From Sipunculus nudus (lineage: Eukaryota; Annelida; Sipuncula; Golfingiida; Sipunculidae): a stretch of 64,000 nucleotides of DNA. The stretch is from NCBI GenBank assembly GCA_026874595.1, contig CM049319.1, positions 4,494,601 to 4,558,600 on the forward strand. The letters run 5' to 3'. Below the pieces are notes generated by a model. The model saw nothing but the letters and a program-made list of their open reading frames with translations, searched no databases and was not told the DNA's origin. This document shows, in pieces, positions 26,719 through 38,000 of the stretch (positions are counted from its first letter, which is position 1; each line of letters begins with the position of its first letter). A program made the position numbers and the translations under genes.

Positions 26719-26794
26719 CCTACTTATACAAGTCAAATTGTAAACATATTAATCAGCATTATAAACTGCATATACTGATCAAAATGTGGCATAT

Positions 26795-26870
26795 ACAGTG
26801 AAACTCCTACTTGCGGATAACTCAGTAAGGTAAACAACTCACTAATACTCTGAAATGTCAACTCTAGAAG
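26795..26870 (+). repeat. Inverted-repeat element end fragment, ACAGTGAAACTCC type
   Basis: ATACAGTGAAACTCCTACTT followed by AACTCACTAATACTC resembles the inverse of the right end near 32515-32600 (GGAGTTTTACTGTAT, with ACTCACTAATACGGAC). It is repeated in units 2 and 3 near 27757 and 28717. It looks like one end of a DNA-transposon-like repeat; the partner end is not obvious. Confidence 0.35.
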
Positions 26871-27101
26871 TAAACATCTCCCCCTAAATATACCTGTAGA
26901 AGAACTTCTTTATGGAAATCCCTATGCAAGCCACATCAGAAATGAAGAAATTTTTGAAAACAAAAACAATTTTAAATACTTGTCTTCCAAATAATTAATT
27001 AAAGTAAAAATACTGACATACAAATACAATGATGAGCTAAAATGTCACATTGATGAGAATGTGGAATATCTCTGCCATGTTTCCATGTCATGTAAGTGCA
27101 A

Positions 27102-27680
27102 ACAAGTGACCCAGGGGTTATGACGCTCAGCCTTACAGGAAGACATTCACAAAAGGAATTTTATTATCTGAATGCCAAATTTTGTAGATGGTATCCAAGT
27201 TCAACTGATGCATAGCTCAGAGGATATGGGTAACAGAGACCTAATTTCAGGTTTCCAAGGAGATTTTTCATGGACCTCCCAGGATGTCAAGTTTGAAGAT
27301 TGCAGAAGATACTGCAGCTTTTGTACCAAATTTTTAATTATTCTGGGGGGTAATTTTGAGTCCCATAGCTCTAAGGATATGGGAAACAGTGACCATTTTT
27401 CAGGTTTCCAAGGAGATTTTTCATTGACCTCCCAGGATGTCAAGTTAGGAGATTCTAGGTGCAATGGTTATGATTTGTGCCCTGTTAATGGACAACTGCT
27501 CCTTTGAAGGTCTCATAAAAAATTTAATAAAAATGCATAATAATTTGAAAAAAAGGTGCCACCAGTCTGCAGGAACTGATTATTTTTTAAAGATTTGTGC
27601 CTGGTTAAACAACAGACAGATGGACAGACAAAGACTGATCACTATAGCTCAGATGATTTTCAGTCAGCTGAGCTAAAAAC
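27102..27680 (+). mobile_element. Family A element, short form, in unit 2
   Basis: Copy of the 26140-26718 element shifted by 962 bp, with only a few base differences. The same leader, two-unit core and 3' hairpin are all present. Confidence 0.75.
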
Positions 27681-28062
27681 CTACTTATACAAGTCAAATT
27701 GTAAACATATTAATCAGCATTATAAACTGCATATACTGATCAAAATGTGGCATATACAGTGAAACTCCTACTTGCGGATAACTCAGTAAGGTAAACAACT
27801 CACTAATACTCTGAAATGTCAACTCTAGAAGTAAACATCTCCCCCTAAATATACCTGTAGAAGAACTTCTTTATGGAAATCCCTATGCAAGCCACATCAG
27901 AAATGAAGAAATTTTTGAAAACAAAAACAATTTTAAATACTTGTCTTCCAAATAATTAATTAAAGTAAAAATACTGACATACAAATACAATGATGAGCTA
28001 AAATGTCACATTGATGAGAATGTGGAATATCTCTGCCATGTTTCCATGTCATGTAAGTGCAA

Positions 28063-28641
28063 ACAAGTGACCCAGGGGTTATGACGCTCAGCCTTACAGG
28101 AAGACATTCACAAAAGGAATTTTATTATCTGAATGCCAAATTTTGTAGATGGTATCCAAGTTCAACTGATGCATAGCTCAGAGGATATAGGTAACAGAGA
28201 CCTAATTTCAGGTTTCCAAGGAGATTTTTCATGGACCTCCCAGGATGTCAAGTTTGAAGATTGCAGAAGATACTGCAGCTTTTGTACCAAATTTTTAATT
28301 ATTCTGGGGGGTAATTTTGAGTCCCATAGCTCTAAGGATATGGGAAACAGTGACCATTTTTCAGGTTTCCAAGGAGATTTTTCATTGACCTCCCAGGATG
28401 TCAAGTTAGGAGATTCTAGGTGCAATGGTTATGATTTGTGCCCTGTTAATGGACAACTGCTCCTTTGAAGGTCTCATAAAAAATTTAATAAAAATGCATA
28501 ATAATTTGAAAAAAAGGTGCCACCAGTCTGCAGGAACTGATTATTTTTTAAAGATTTGTGCCTGGTTAAACAACAGACAGATGGACAGACAAAGACTGAT
28601 CACTATAGCTCAGATGATTTTCAGTCAGCTGAGCTAAAAAC
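28063..28641 (+). mobile_element. Family A element, short form, in unit 3
   Basis: Copy of the 27102-27680 element shifted by 961 bp. One visible difference is GATATAGGTAAC instead of GATATGGGTAAC near 28187. Confidence 0.75.
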
Positions 28642-28924
28642 CTACTTATACAAGTCAAATTGTAAACATATTAATCAGCATTATAAACTGCATATACTGA
28701 TCAAAATGTGGCATATACAGTGAAACTCCTACTTGCGGATAACTCAGTAAGGTAAACAACTCACTAATACTCTGAAATGTCAACTCTAGAAGTAAACATC
28801 TCCCCCTAAATATACCTGTAGAAGAACTTCTTTATGGAAATCCCTATGCAAGCCACATCAGAAATGAAGAAATTTTTGAAAACAAAAACAATTTTAAATA
28901 CTTGTCTTCCAAATAATTAATTAA

Positions 28925-29199
28925 AATAAAAAAAAGAATAAATGAACAATTTCTTCCATCTATTCTTACTAAGAAAATTTACTACTTGCCTTCACTTACC
29001 CTACATCCATACCACCCTACCTCACCTAAACTCAATCCCACCCTAACACTCTGAATACTGCCATCGTATATTGTTAATGGAAACATTCGGGAGAGAGTCA
29101 AGGTAAGCTTTCAGTAGCTTGCACTCAATCCCACTGATGCTTGTATTATGTGATTTATATGTGCATATTCAGTATCAATAAAATATCTAAAACAAAACA
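28925..29199. other. Unique spacer
   Basis: AT-rich DNA between the triplicated unit and element A8, with no recognised content. Confidence 0.5.
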
Positions 29200-29380
29200 A
29201 ACAAGTGACCCATGGGTCATGACGCTCAGCTGACTGGGAAGAGATTCACAAAAGGAAATTTTATCATCAGAATGGTAGATACCCATTCAACTGAAGCATC
29301 AAACAGATTAACCAACAGGCCAAGATTTAGTCTGTATTTATATATCTGAAAAATAGAGAAAAAATGTGTAAACTTTAAAA

Positions 29381-30993
29381 ACTAGAATACGGGTAGCCGA
29401 CAAGTGACTACGTGTATCTGCCAAAATCAGAGTGAAGTGAGGCATGGATTGAGTGGCAAGGGGAAACAGAGTTAGGTATGTTGCATATTAGCATGGATGT
29501 CTGCAGCCTAAATGTGTATGTAGGTTGTGCAACCTACCACAAATCCAGAAAGCTGTCCAAGTTGTATACATATGCAAAATTTTAGGCAGAAAAGTCAAAC
29601 CACTACATGGATATGAGTGATTTTAGCCCACGGCAGACAAACAGACAGACGCTGTGCAAAAATGGTTGCAGTTTTGTGTATGATAAAGACCTATGTGAGA
29701 TCTAAACACAAGCACAATTTTGGCCCGATCAGTCAAATGGTTCCTGAGATATTAGCTTGGATGTGTACAGCGTTAACTAGAATGTAGGTGGCACCACCTG
29801 TAATAAAATCAAGAAAGCTATCCAGGATGTATAAACCTGCAAAATTTTAGGCAGTTATGTCAAACCACTACAGAGAAATGAGTGATTTTAGGCCACGGCA
29901 GACCAACAGACAGACGCTGTGCAAAATGTGCAAAAATGGTCGCAGGTGGCCCCTCCAGTTTTGTGTATGATAAAGACCTATGTGAGATCTATACACATGC
30001 AAAATTTTGCCCAATAGTTCAAACGGTTCCCGAGATGTGAGCTTGGATGTCTGCTGCATAAACTAGAATAAAGGTGGTGCCACCTGTCATAAAATCAAGA
30101 AAGCTATCCAGGATGTATAAAACTGCAAAATTTTAGGCAGATATGTCAAACCACTGCCAAGATGAGAGTGACTTTATTGCACGGCAGACAAACAGACAGA
30201 CGCTGTGCAAAAATGGTTGCAGGTGGTGCCACCAGTTTTGTGTATGATACAGAGCTATTATAGATCTATACACATGCAAAATTTTGGCCCGATCAGTCAA
30301 ACGGTTCCCAAGATATGAGCTTGGATGTCATCAGCGTGAACATAAATGTAGGTGGTGCCACCTGTCATAAAATCAAGAAAGCTATCCAGGATGTATAAAA
30401 CTGCAAAATTTTAGGCAGATATGTCAAACCACTGCCGAGATATGAGTGACATTATTGCACGGCAGACAAACAGACAGACGCTGTGCAAAAATGGTTGCAG
30501 GTGGCGCCACCAGTTTAGCGTATGATAAAAAGCTATGTTAGATCTATATACATGCAAAATTTTGGCCCGATCGGTTAAACGGTTCCCGAAGTATGAGCTT
30601 GGATGTCATCAGCGTGAATGAGAATGTAGGTGGCGCCACCTGTCATAAAATCAAGAAAGCTATCCAGGATGTATACGCATGCCGAATTTCAGGTGAATTA
30701 GTCAATTCACTGCAGAGATATGAGTGATTTTAACCAAAGGCGGATGAACAGATGGACACTGTGCAAACATGGTTACAGGTGGCGCAACCATTTTTTGTGT
30801 ATGTTATAGAGCTATCCAAGGGCTAAATCTGTATAAATTTTATTTCCTGATCAGTCAAACAGTTCCCGAGATATGAGCTTGGAAAGCTGATAAAATCAAG
30901 TCCCAGAGGAGCTCTCTGGAAACGAACGCGGCAACGGCGGAGGAACCCGGTCAAAAACATAGTATCCACAAAACTTCGTTTTGGCGGGTACAA
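29381..30993 (+). mobile_element. Family B Helitron-like element, copy 2, nested in A8
   Basis: Starts ACTAGAATACGGGTAGCCGA, then GTGTATCTGCCAAAATC. The core has five units, with GCTGTGCAAAAATGG or its equivalent at 29651, 29916, 30202, 30480 and about 30758 (spacing 265-286 bp). Each unit carries one or two GGTGGCGCCACC-type palindromes. The right end is hairpin CAAAAC-TTC-GTTTTG (30969-30983) followed by GCGGGTACAA. Its length of about 1.6 kb, against 1.0 and 0.73 kb for the other copies, is explained by core unit number. Ends are fixed by the interrupted A8 sequence. Non-coding. Confidence 0.8.
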
Positions 30994-31339
30994 AAATACA
31001 GGTGGCTCCACCAGTCTGCAGAAACTAATAAAAACACTTACAAACATCAATATCCATGCAAAGAATCATGGTGATCTCCCCATTAGTTGTTCAGATACTT
31101 CAGCTTTTGTATCAAATTGTCCATTATTCTGAGGGATACTTCGGAGTCCTATAGCTTGAAGGATATGGGTAACAGAGACCTAATTTTAAGTTTCCACAGG
31201 CACTTTTCATGGGCCTTCATGCATGACAAGAATTAAGATTCTAGGTCTAGGCTTTACGATTTGTGCCTTGTTAACAGATGTTCACATTTTTAAAGGTCTC
31301 AAAAATAGAGAAAAAAATTTGTAAAAATCGAAAAATACA

Positions 31340-31351
31340 GGTGGCGCCACC
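31340..31351. repeat. 12-bp palindrome in the A8 core
   Basis: Perfect GGTGGCGCCACC followed by AGTCTGCAGGAAGTG, then TCATGATCAATATG. The same succession (palindrome, then CATGATCAATAT) occurs in family F units, linking the cores of different families. Confidence 0.9.
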
Positions 31352-31739
31352 AGTCTGCAGGAAGTGATGGAACATCTCATGATCAATATGTATGCCAAAA
31401 ATCATGACCATCAGTCAAGTAGTTAATGAGATATTGAAGTTTTTGTATGAAATTTTTTACTTTTCTGGGGGGTACTTTGGGGCCCCATAGCTCAAAGGAT
31501 ATGGGTAACAGAGACCTAATTTCTGGTTTCCAAGGAGATTTTTCATGGACCTCTCAGAATCCCAAGTTACAAGGTTCTAGGTTCAGCGGTTACGATTTGT
31601 GCCTGGTAAACGGACGGACAGACGGACAGACGGACGACGGACAAAGAGTGATCGCTATAGCTCAGATGACTTTCAGTCAGCTGAGCTAAAAACTGACTAA
31701 TACAGACACTAAATCTTAGTCCCTTTAATTTTGCCTCTA

Positions 31740-32600
31740 TATTATGTTTAACGTAAACTCAGTAAAGCAGACAACTCACTATCCTGGACAACAGACAAAC
31801 TTTCCAGTCCAGCCAGCATATCCAGTACATATTACAACCCTCTAAAGCGGACATGCATCGGGAGTTCTATTTTTGTACATATATTTGCTAGGAGATGGCG
31901 CTCCGAGGTCATGACTTTGTATGACCTGTTTCAGTGAAAGCCACAGCCTGGGGACGAGAGTAATTTGGTGAACCATTGGAATGTTATATGTAAATATACA
32001 GTGTCGAAATTGTTGTTTATTTCTATAAATGTGTTGATAACACAATCATTATAAAATTAGGATTGGCAGGTCAATTTGGAAAAAAATAAGCTATGAAACT
32101 GAAACAGCTTTTCATTCGATACTGTAAACCATCAAAGCGGCCGTCCAAACTTTGTGATCATTGTCCGGCCCGGGGAGCCGTAATTATAGTTTGCGAAAAT
32201 TTGCATTTTGTTATAGTGAATGCCTGGTGAAGACTATCCTTTAACAAATAATAATGCTGTCCAGATGCTGTCAATAATCAATCTTCAATCCCTTGCTTAG
32301 AAGATGAAGCATAGTATGTTGAAGTGAAAGATTAGTATGTGAGGCCCAGCTGATGTCTGCCTTTCTTTTTTCTTTAATATTATTGCAAGTGCATATTTAA
32401 GCTATTTTGAAAATGATTTAAATCAAATTAATGTAGCCTATTTAAAATTAGGTGTACATTTAATGAAAACATAGGATATCAGAAACATTCAATGAATAAT
32501 TGACGAAATATGCCAAACTCCTCTAAACAGGACAACTCACTAATACGGACAAAATCCTCCAGTCCCTTGGGTGTCTGGCTTAGGGGAGTTTTACTGTATT
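31740..32600. repeat. Degenerate inverted-end element, CAGTAAAACTCC type
   Basis: The right end, read in reverse complement, begins ATACAGTAAAACTCCCCTAA and continues with GACTGGAGGATTTTGTCCG. The left side carries AAACTCAGTAAAGCAGACAA and later TTCCAGTCCAGCC. These resemble diverged inverted ends with short internal echoes, as in mariner/Tigger- or piggyBac-like non-autonomous copies. No transposase frame is visible and the limits are approximate. Confidence 0.3.
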
Positions 32601-34673
32601 ACAAAAATTTACAAAAATAATTATGAACTCCCTTATGTAAAATATATCGCATATACCACATGATTCCTTTCATATTCATATTCTAACTTTGACAATTTTC
32701 ACTTTTTCTGTGTTCTAGTAAGGATTCCATTTTCACAATCTTACCATGCAGTAATCTACACACAGCATATCCAATATCACATTGGTCATTAAATGTGCCC
32801 TAAATCTGAACAATTTGAAGAGGAACTATCAGAAGGAGAGGAAATTCTTGTCCCCTAAAGGTAGATGATATAAAAGATCTGATGTTATTATGAGTGTCAA
32901 ATAATCTTTGATTTACAGGTAACATGAAATGTATGTTATTATTTTAATAACATCAATCACTTGCCTTTTGACTTTTAAACTACAGGTGTGGTTTCATGGA
33001 TAAATTACATAAAATGCAAATGAGGTACGTTAAATTATACATGACCATTCCCCTGTGTAGATAAGGCATCTTATTCACAAAGGTACCATTTTTGCGACAA
33101 TTTTTCTTCCCGAATATCATTAATTAAAACCCTTGTGAACAAAAATTAAATTACAGTATATTGGACTTACCCATTGTGCAAGGTTTAGCCTGGGTGCTGA
33201 ATTCATGTGTATATTCAGGTACGAGTAAGAACCCACTTATCCTTGTACACGCTTACACTCCAATCTCTGACTGATTAATCTCATGAGCAGCTTTACTATA
33301 TTTCATAAATTTAAACTGTCACTGGTGCAAAAGCATTTATAAGCTTTTCCAAAATTTCTAGTCTGGCACCATCCACATATCTGCAGCAATATCTGTAGCA
33401 TGCAGCTGAGTGTTCAGCCGTCCACATTCTTGATAAGCTTATTTGACACCTAATTTCGCTATATTAAAACGTTTTGAACGCAGTCATTTCAGTGCACTAG
33501 CCGTATCCAGCAAGGAGGACATCCTGTTACTCTCTGCCACAAACCAGAGCCTTCTCTTGCCCAGCCCTCTTAGCCCGCCATACCCTATTGTTACTACCTC
33601 TGTGTATATTGGAAATTGATCAGGCTCTCTCTACAAAGTGTTTCCTAGCTGGGCCTGGGATGTCATCCCTGATGCCAGCCTGCTTTACACCTGTGACATT
33701 TCTGCAAGCAGGGGCTTTTTGCTGATTGTACAGCTCTCAGTAACTTTCCCATTCATGCTTCTGAAATTCTTTGTTTCTTGAGCTGTGGTAAATCATATGT
33801 GTATTTCACCTGGTACAATAAAGTAAAACCATGTCTTCCATCACTAATAAATCCAGTTTAAGCAGGAGAGATGTAAAGCAGGTGAAGGGCTATGGCTTTC
33901 ACTAGATCAGTAGACATCCAATGAATTTAGAATAAGGTGTGTGAATTTAATAAATATGTAACTATATTTTCCAAACTGCAGAAATTCAAAATTACTGGTG
34001 ATTAAAATGGCTTTACTGATATTTTTCAAAATTGGAAATAGATTGAACCAAAGCTTATTTAAAATAAGGTTACAGGGGCAAACTTTCAGGTATTAATCAA
34101 GATTTTTCCATGTTATATTGATAGTCTCCTAAACACAGAAAATAAAAAAACTAATGCAAAAGGTTCAACTGACCTAACTTTAATGCATGCTAGCCAAATT
34201 AAAAAGAATTTTTTCCTGATGAGAAAGAACTATGGTTTATTAACTGAATTGTCCTAACAGACTGTCACACTGAGAAGTTTGAGATTTCATGGTTTATTGT
34301 ATTGGTTTATTCCATATCCAAGCTCCACCTGGCAAGCTCTCAATAAAGTAACAGTGACATACTTATATCAAGAAAATGCCGAGACAGTGTTTGACGATTA
34401 AAACCTAAAGTTCCTCACTATAAAGGTATATGAGGGTAGCAGAAGACCACAGCTTATCAAAGTGAAATGCATGAGTGATTATGCAAATGGCCATTTCTGT
34501 CACCTTTGTAAATTTTAATATGATACATAAAGTTTGATGGCAGGTTTCAGGCTAATGTTGTGGACATTAGGTCTCTCCTTATGCTAGGGTTACGAAGTTG
34601 GCTGAATCTGATATGTTGTGGTGAAAAGTGACATTAACAGAAGGACTGAATGACAAGAGGCAGGAAACAGACG
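32601..34673. other. Unique stretch, no gene recognised
   Basis: Slightly GC-richer around 33480-33760, but no frame of useful length or recognisable homology. Confidence 0.45.
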
Positions 34674-35047
34674 TTAAACAATACAAAGGACTTTCAATCA
34701 AGGAAATTAAAATCAACCCTCTAATGCTGAACACACAAAAAACATACAAAGGACTTTCAATCAAGGAAAATTCAAATCAACCCTCTAATGCTGAAGACAC
34801 AAAAACATACAAAGGACTTTAAATCAAGGAAATTCAAATCAACCCTCTAATGCTGAAGACACAAAACCATACAAAGGACTTTCAAGGAAATTAAAATCAA
34901 CCCTCTAATGCTGAACACACAAAAACATACAAAGGACTTTCAATCAAGGAAATTAAAATCAACCCTCTAATGCTGAACACATAAAACCATACAAAGGACT
35001 TTCAATCAAGGAAATTAAAATCAACCCTCTAATGCTGAACACACAAA
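34674..35047 (+). repeat. Minisatellite, six units of about 62 bp
   Basis: ACAAAGGACTTTCAATCAAG followed by TCAACCCTCTAATGCTGAA repeats with the phrase CAAAGGACTTT at 34684, 34747, 34810, 34872, 34930 and 34992 (steps 63, 63, 62, 58, 62). The fourth unit lacks ATCA. Units alternate between ACACACAAAA-type and GACACAAAA-type linkers. The open frame 34628-34822 simply reads along the array. Confidence 0.95.
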
Positions 35048-38000
35048 AATTAACACTTGGCTGAAACCCCTCTATTGATGCTGGTTGGTGGCTACAATGA
35101 CCAGTCCCATATATTCTCTTATATACCTCAGTAATCAAAATACTTCATGTTTTAGCTTTGACTTTAGTTAATGTAACTAGACAGGATTTATGACAAGTTA
35201 CTTGCTACTTCAAAGACAATGTATGCAATCACTAAGTGATCGTTGGAAGCCTCCCAAAGCTTATCTTACATCCACAAAATATTTCTCAGTTACATGCACT
35301 TGGTATTTCTTTCAGGTATCAATATGTTGGTTTGTCAAAGCAATTTATTAAAGGTATGAAACTGATTAACTTTCCACACACTTGAATAATCAGAAACAGT
35401 ACCAACAAACTACGATCATGCATCTAGACAGTACGAAAAACAGATCATTAGTATGTGACCACGGGCGACTGATATTTGATCACTACACAGGGTAACATTC
35501 AGCCTACTGGAAGCAATTTAACAAATTTGTATCAGCCATCTTTATATATACAAATCTGTGACAGGACACTTATTATATACAAAAGAAAATAGGTAGTTAA
35601 CATTAATTATGTTTATGGTACTGGTGAAGCAGATTGGGAACCATTTAAACTGATGCTTAACATAAAGAAAACAGAATCACAAAATCAAATACGGTTTAAA
35701 ATGACATCATAATAACGCTATAAGGATAACCAGAAAAGCAAAGATGCAAAAACTACCAAATTAATAGCATCAGCAGGCATGATGGTGGTGTGAATTTATA
35801 CTTCATTATTACTCAAAGAAACCTGATATCACCACCTTGTGATTAGGACCAACAGTGACACCATTTTGCATGAACCTTCAGCGTATGACTGCTTGTTAAC
35901 TAGGAATCAGTGTCAAACATACCCCTTTTTCATCTGCTTGTAACTGGTGCAATTCTTAACAAAGTTTGCTCCTTTGCCCACATTTGTTTGAAGAAATACT
36001 ACAACACACCTGCAATAAGAGCTACCCAGACTCATTATTTAGCACAATTTTTAACAAAATGATGGTTTTCCAAAATTAACATAATTCTGCAGCAGTGACT
36101 GTAAGCTGAAGCTTTTCTGCCACACCCTAGATGTAATTGTTAATAACCTTGAATGTTATCAATATAAAACTTGAATGGTACTCTGGAGAGGGAATAGCTC
36201 TGCGTTGACAAAAAATTCCTACGAGACTCTCCTTTATCCATATTCAAACCAAAATTTGATGGGATCTTTCATGCTGGACACCCTACTGCACCTAGTACTT
36301 GTAGGTATTGGTTTTATTATCCTGCTAAATTAACTTACACACAAAGAAACAAATACACCAAATGTAATGATTTGAATGAAAACAACCTATTTGAGAGAGG
36401 CAGTTAATAGGGATATAAAAGAAGTGCGTACATAATTAAGAATCTTGAGTAAATGATATTGCAGATACCTGTCAGTGCCATGTCTTGCTTTTCAAGGTAA
36501 GATGGAATGCTAATAACTTAATTCCTTTGATTTCCTTTTATAAATCAATTTTAAATGTTGACTGAAGAAGTGTCTTCAGAAAAAGTGACACTGTGAATAT
36601 ATCATCAGAATAGATGCTGACATTATTCCTAAAAAGAATTCCTCATGCTTTGCGTCTATTCAGCCGATAAAGAATCCTGATTTACTGTGGTGTTCAATAT
36701 CAAACCTCTGCCTAAATAAACTCATAACCAAAGAGAAGCTTCAAAGTCGTTAAACTGGCACTTGATCTCTTTAGAGGACTATGATCTCCAGGAAGGGACA
36801 ATGTCAATATAGTTACAGTCACATCTACAAAAGCAACATTTATCCTGGTATAAATAAAGTCATCTATGGATAAACAGAAGCTTCCTTTCCCACTGCTCAA
36901 GAAGATGCAGCTTTGCTCTAGAACAAACCCAGCATGATTTTTCTAGTGTTTAACTTTTTCATGTGCACTTTTTGTGTTGAAACACATGTGATCTTCAGCA
37001 TCTGTTTCAGCAGTTCTGTGCCTTTACATATCTGCTTGTGAAAGAACACATGCTTCATGTTTACATTGGATGATCCTGACTATGAATGTTTTTACTTCAC
37101 CTAGAGCTTAGAATTTGCTTTTAAGATCAAGATGCAGTAAAAAGGAGACTGATAGGGAAAATCTACAAATGAGATGGTCTCAAGGGCTTTGTTGCAATAA
37201 CAATGTGCTACACTCAATGGAAGAAGCAGGTCTAAATTAAAACTATTATGATGTCATAATGGTTACCATGTAACACACTGATGCCCCTTGACTTCAGTCA
37301 TCAAGACTTACCTGTAGGTCACTTAATCGTTACAGATCTTAGGATTCTGGTTGTAACAAGAACAACACAAAAACTTACATGATCTAAGGAGTAATTTCAA
37401 AGAAAATAAATCTAAATAATGCATGTGGCAGAAATAAACAAATTTATGAAAAGTCCAGAAATGTAGATATGAAAGGCAAAGGTAGCTAAATATAAACTTA
37501 AACCTGTGTCTTCTAAGATATTTGCAGGATCATGTGTTAGTTGAAAGACCATTCCTGCTTGCAGAAGGTGGCGCTATATGGTTGCTCTTTCTTCAAAAAG
37601 TGAACCAATCAATTCCTGATTCATTGCTTCTCAGTACGGATCACTGCATGGCAATTACCCATAAATCTCAAAAGTCGGCAACCCTTTCTATGCACCCTGG
37701 CTGCTTGCTTTTTCCTTAATATATAACCATAGAGGGGGCCCTCTGTCACCTTTTTTACCTTCAAAGATAGAGAGAGTAACTAATGTGCCTTCTACTGAAT
37801 GGACTTAAGTTGTCAGTTATGCTGTGCAGAAAATGATTCTGACAAATGAACATGTCATTTGCTGTCACAATTCCATGGTGCTCAAGGTTAATGTTGTACT
37901 TATTTTGATACAGTGGTCCTTGATATTTATATATTTCAAGATATTTGACCAATGGTGAATATTTATACAGATCTGGAACTGAACCTAATGATGAAAGACA

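Larger units (their letters stand above)
26041..28924. repeat. Three near-identical tandem copies of a 961-bp unit
   Basis: Unit starts are at 26041, 27003 and 27964 (AGTAAAAATACTGACATAC). The step is 962 then 961 bp; the extra base is one A in a poly-A run of copy 1. Only a handful of substitutions separate the copies: TTGAATATC/TGGAATATC near 26100, CTCTCAGG/CTCCCAGG near 26466, GATATGGG/GATATAGG near 28190. Each unit holds a complete small family A element plus about 385 bp of other sequence. The third copy ends at 28924 where AATTAATTAAA runs into an A-rich tract. Such identity means a recent duplication, ongoing homogenisation, or an assembly error. Confidence 0.93.
29200..31692 (+). mobile_element. 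Family A element, copy A8, with nested family B
   Basis: Left end ACAAGTGACCCATGGGTCA, then TGACGCTCAGCTG. Right end hairpin at 31661-31685 (CTCAGATGACT, TTC, AGTCAGCTGAG) followed by CTAAAAA, preceded by GACGGACAGACGGACGACGG. The family A body stops at 29380 in AAACTTTAAAA and resumes at 30994 with AAAATACAGGTGGCTCCACC. An unoccupied paralogous unit of the same element (31302-31352, GTAAAAATCGAAAAATACAG) shows the original continuity. The remaining core shares GATTTTTCATGGACCTC with the 26-28 kb copies. The open frame 31447-31689 is the core read through and is not a gene. Confidence 0.75.

Noticed and set aside
26210-28468. Three identical 111-residue frames that could be read as a tandem gene family
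   Set aside because: Each is the translation of two 154-bp core units of a non-coding family A element; the same words occur at 31447-31689, and the opposite strand is equally open.
26041-28924. CRISPR-like or other regular array
   Set aside because: The units are 961 bp with no short repeat/unique spacer alternation. The 62-bp and 180-bp arrays likewise lack unique spacers.
34628-34822. Repeat protein with GLSIKE units
   Set aside because: It is the 62-bp minisatellite read in one frame; the frame is lost within the array because unit lengths are not multiples of three.
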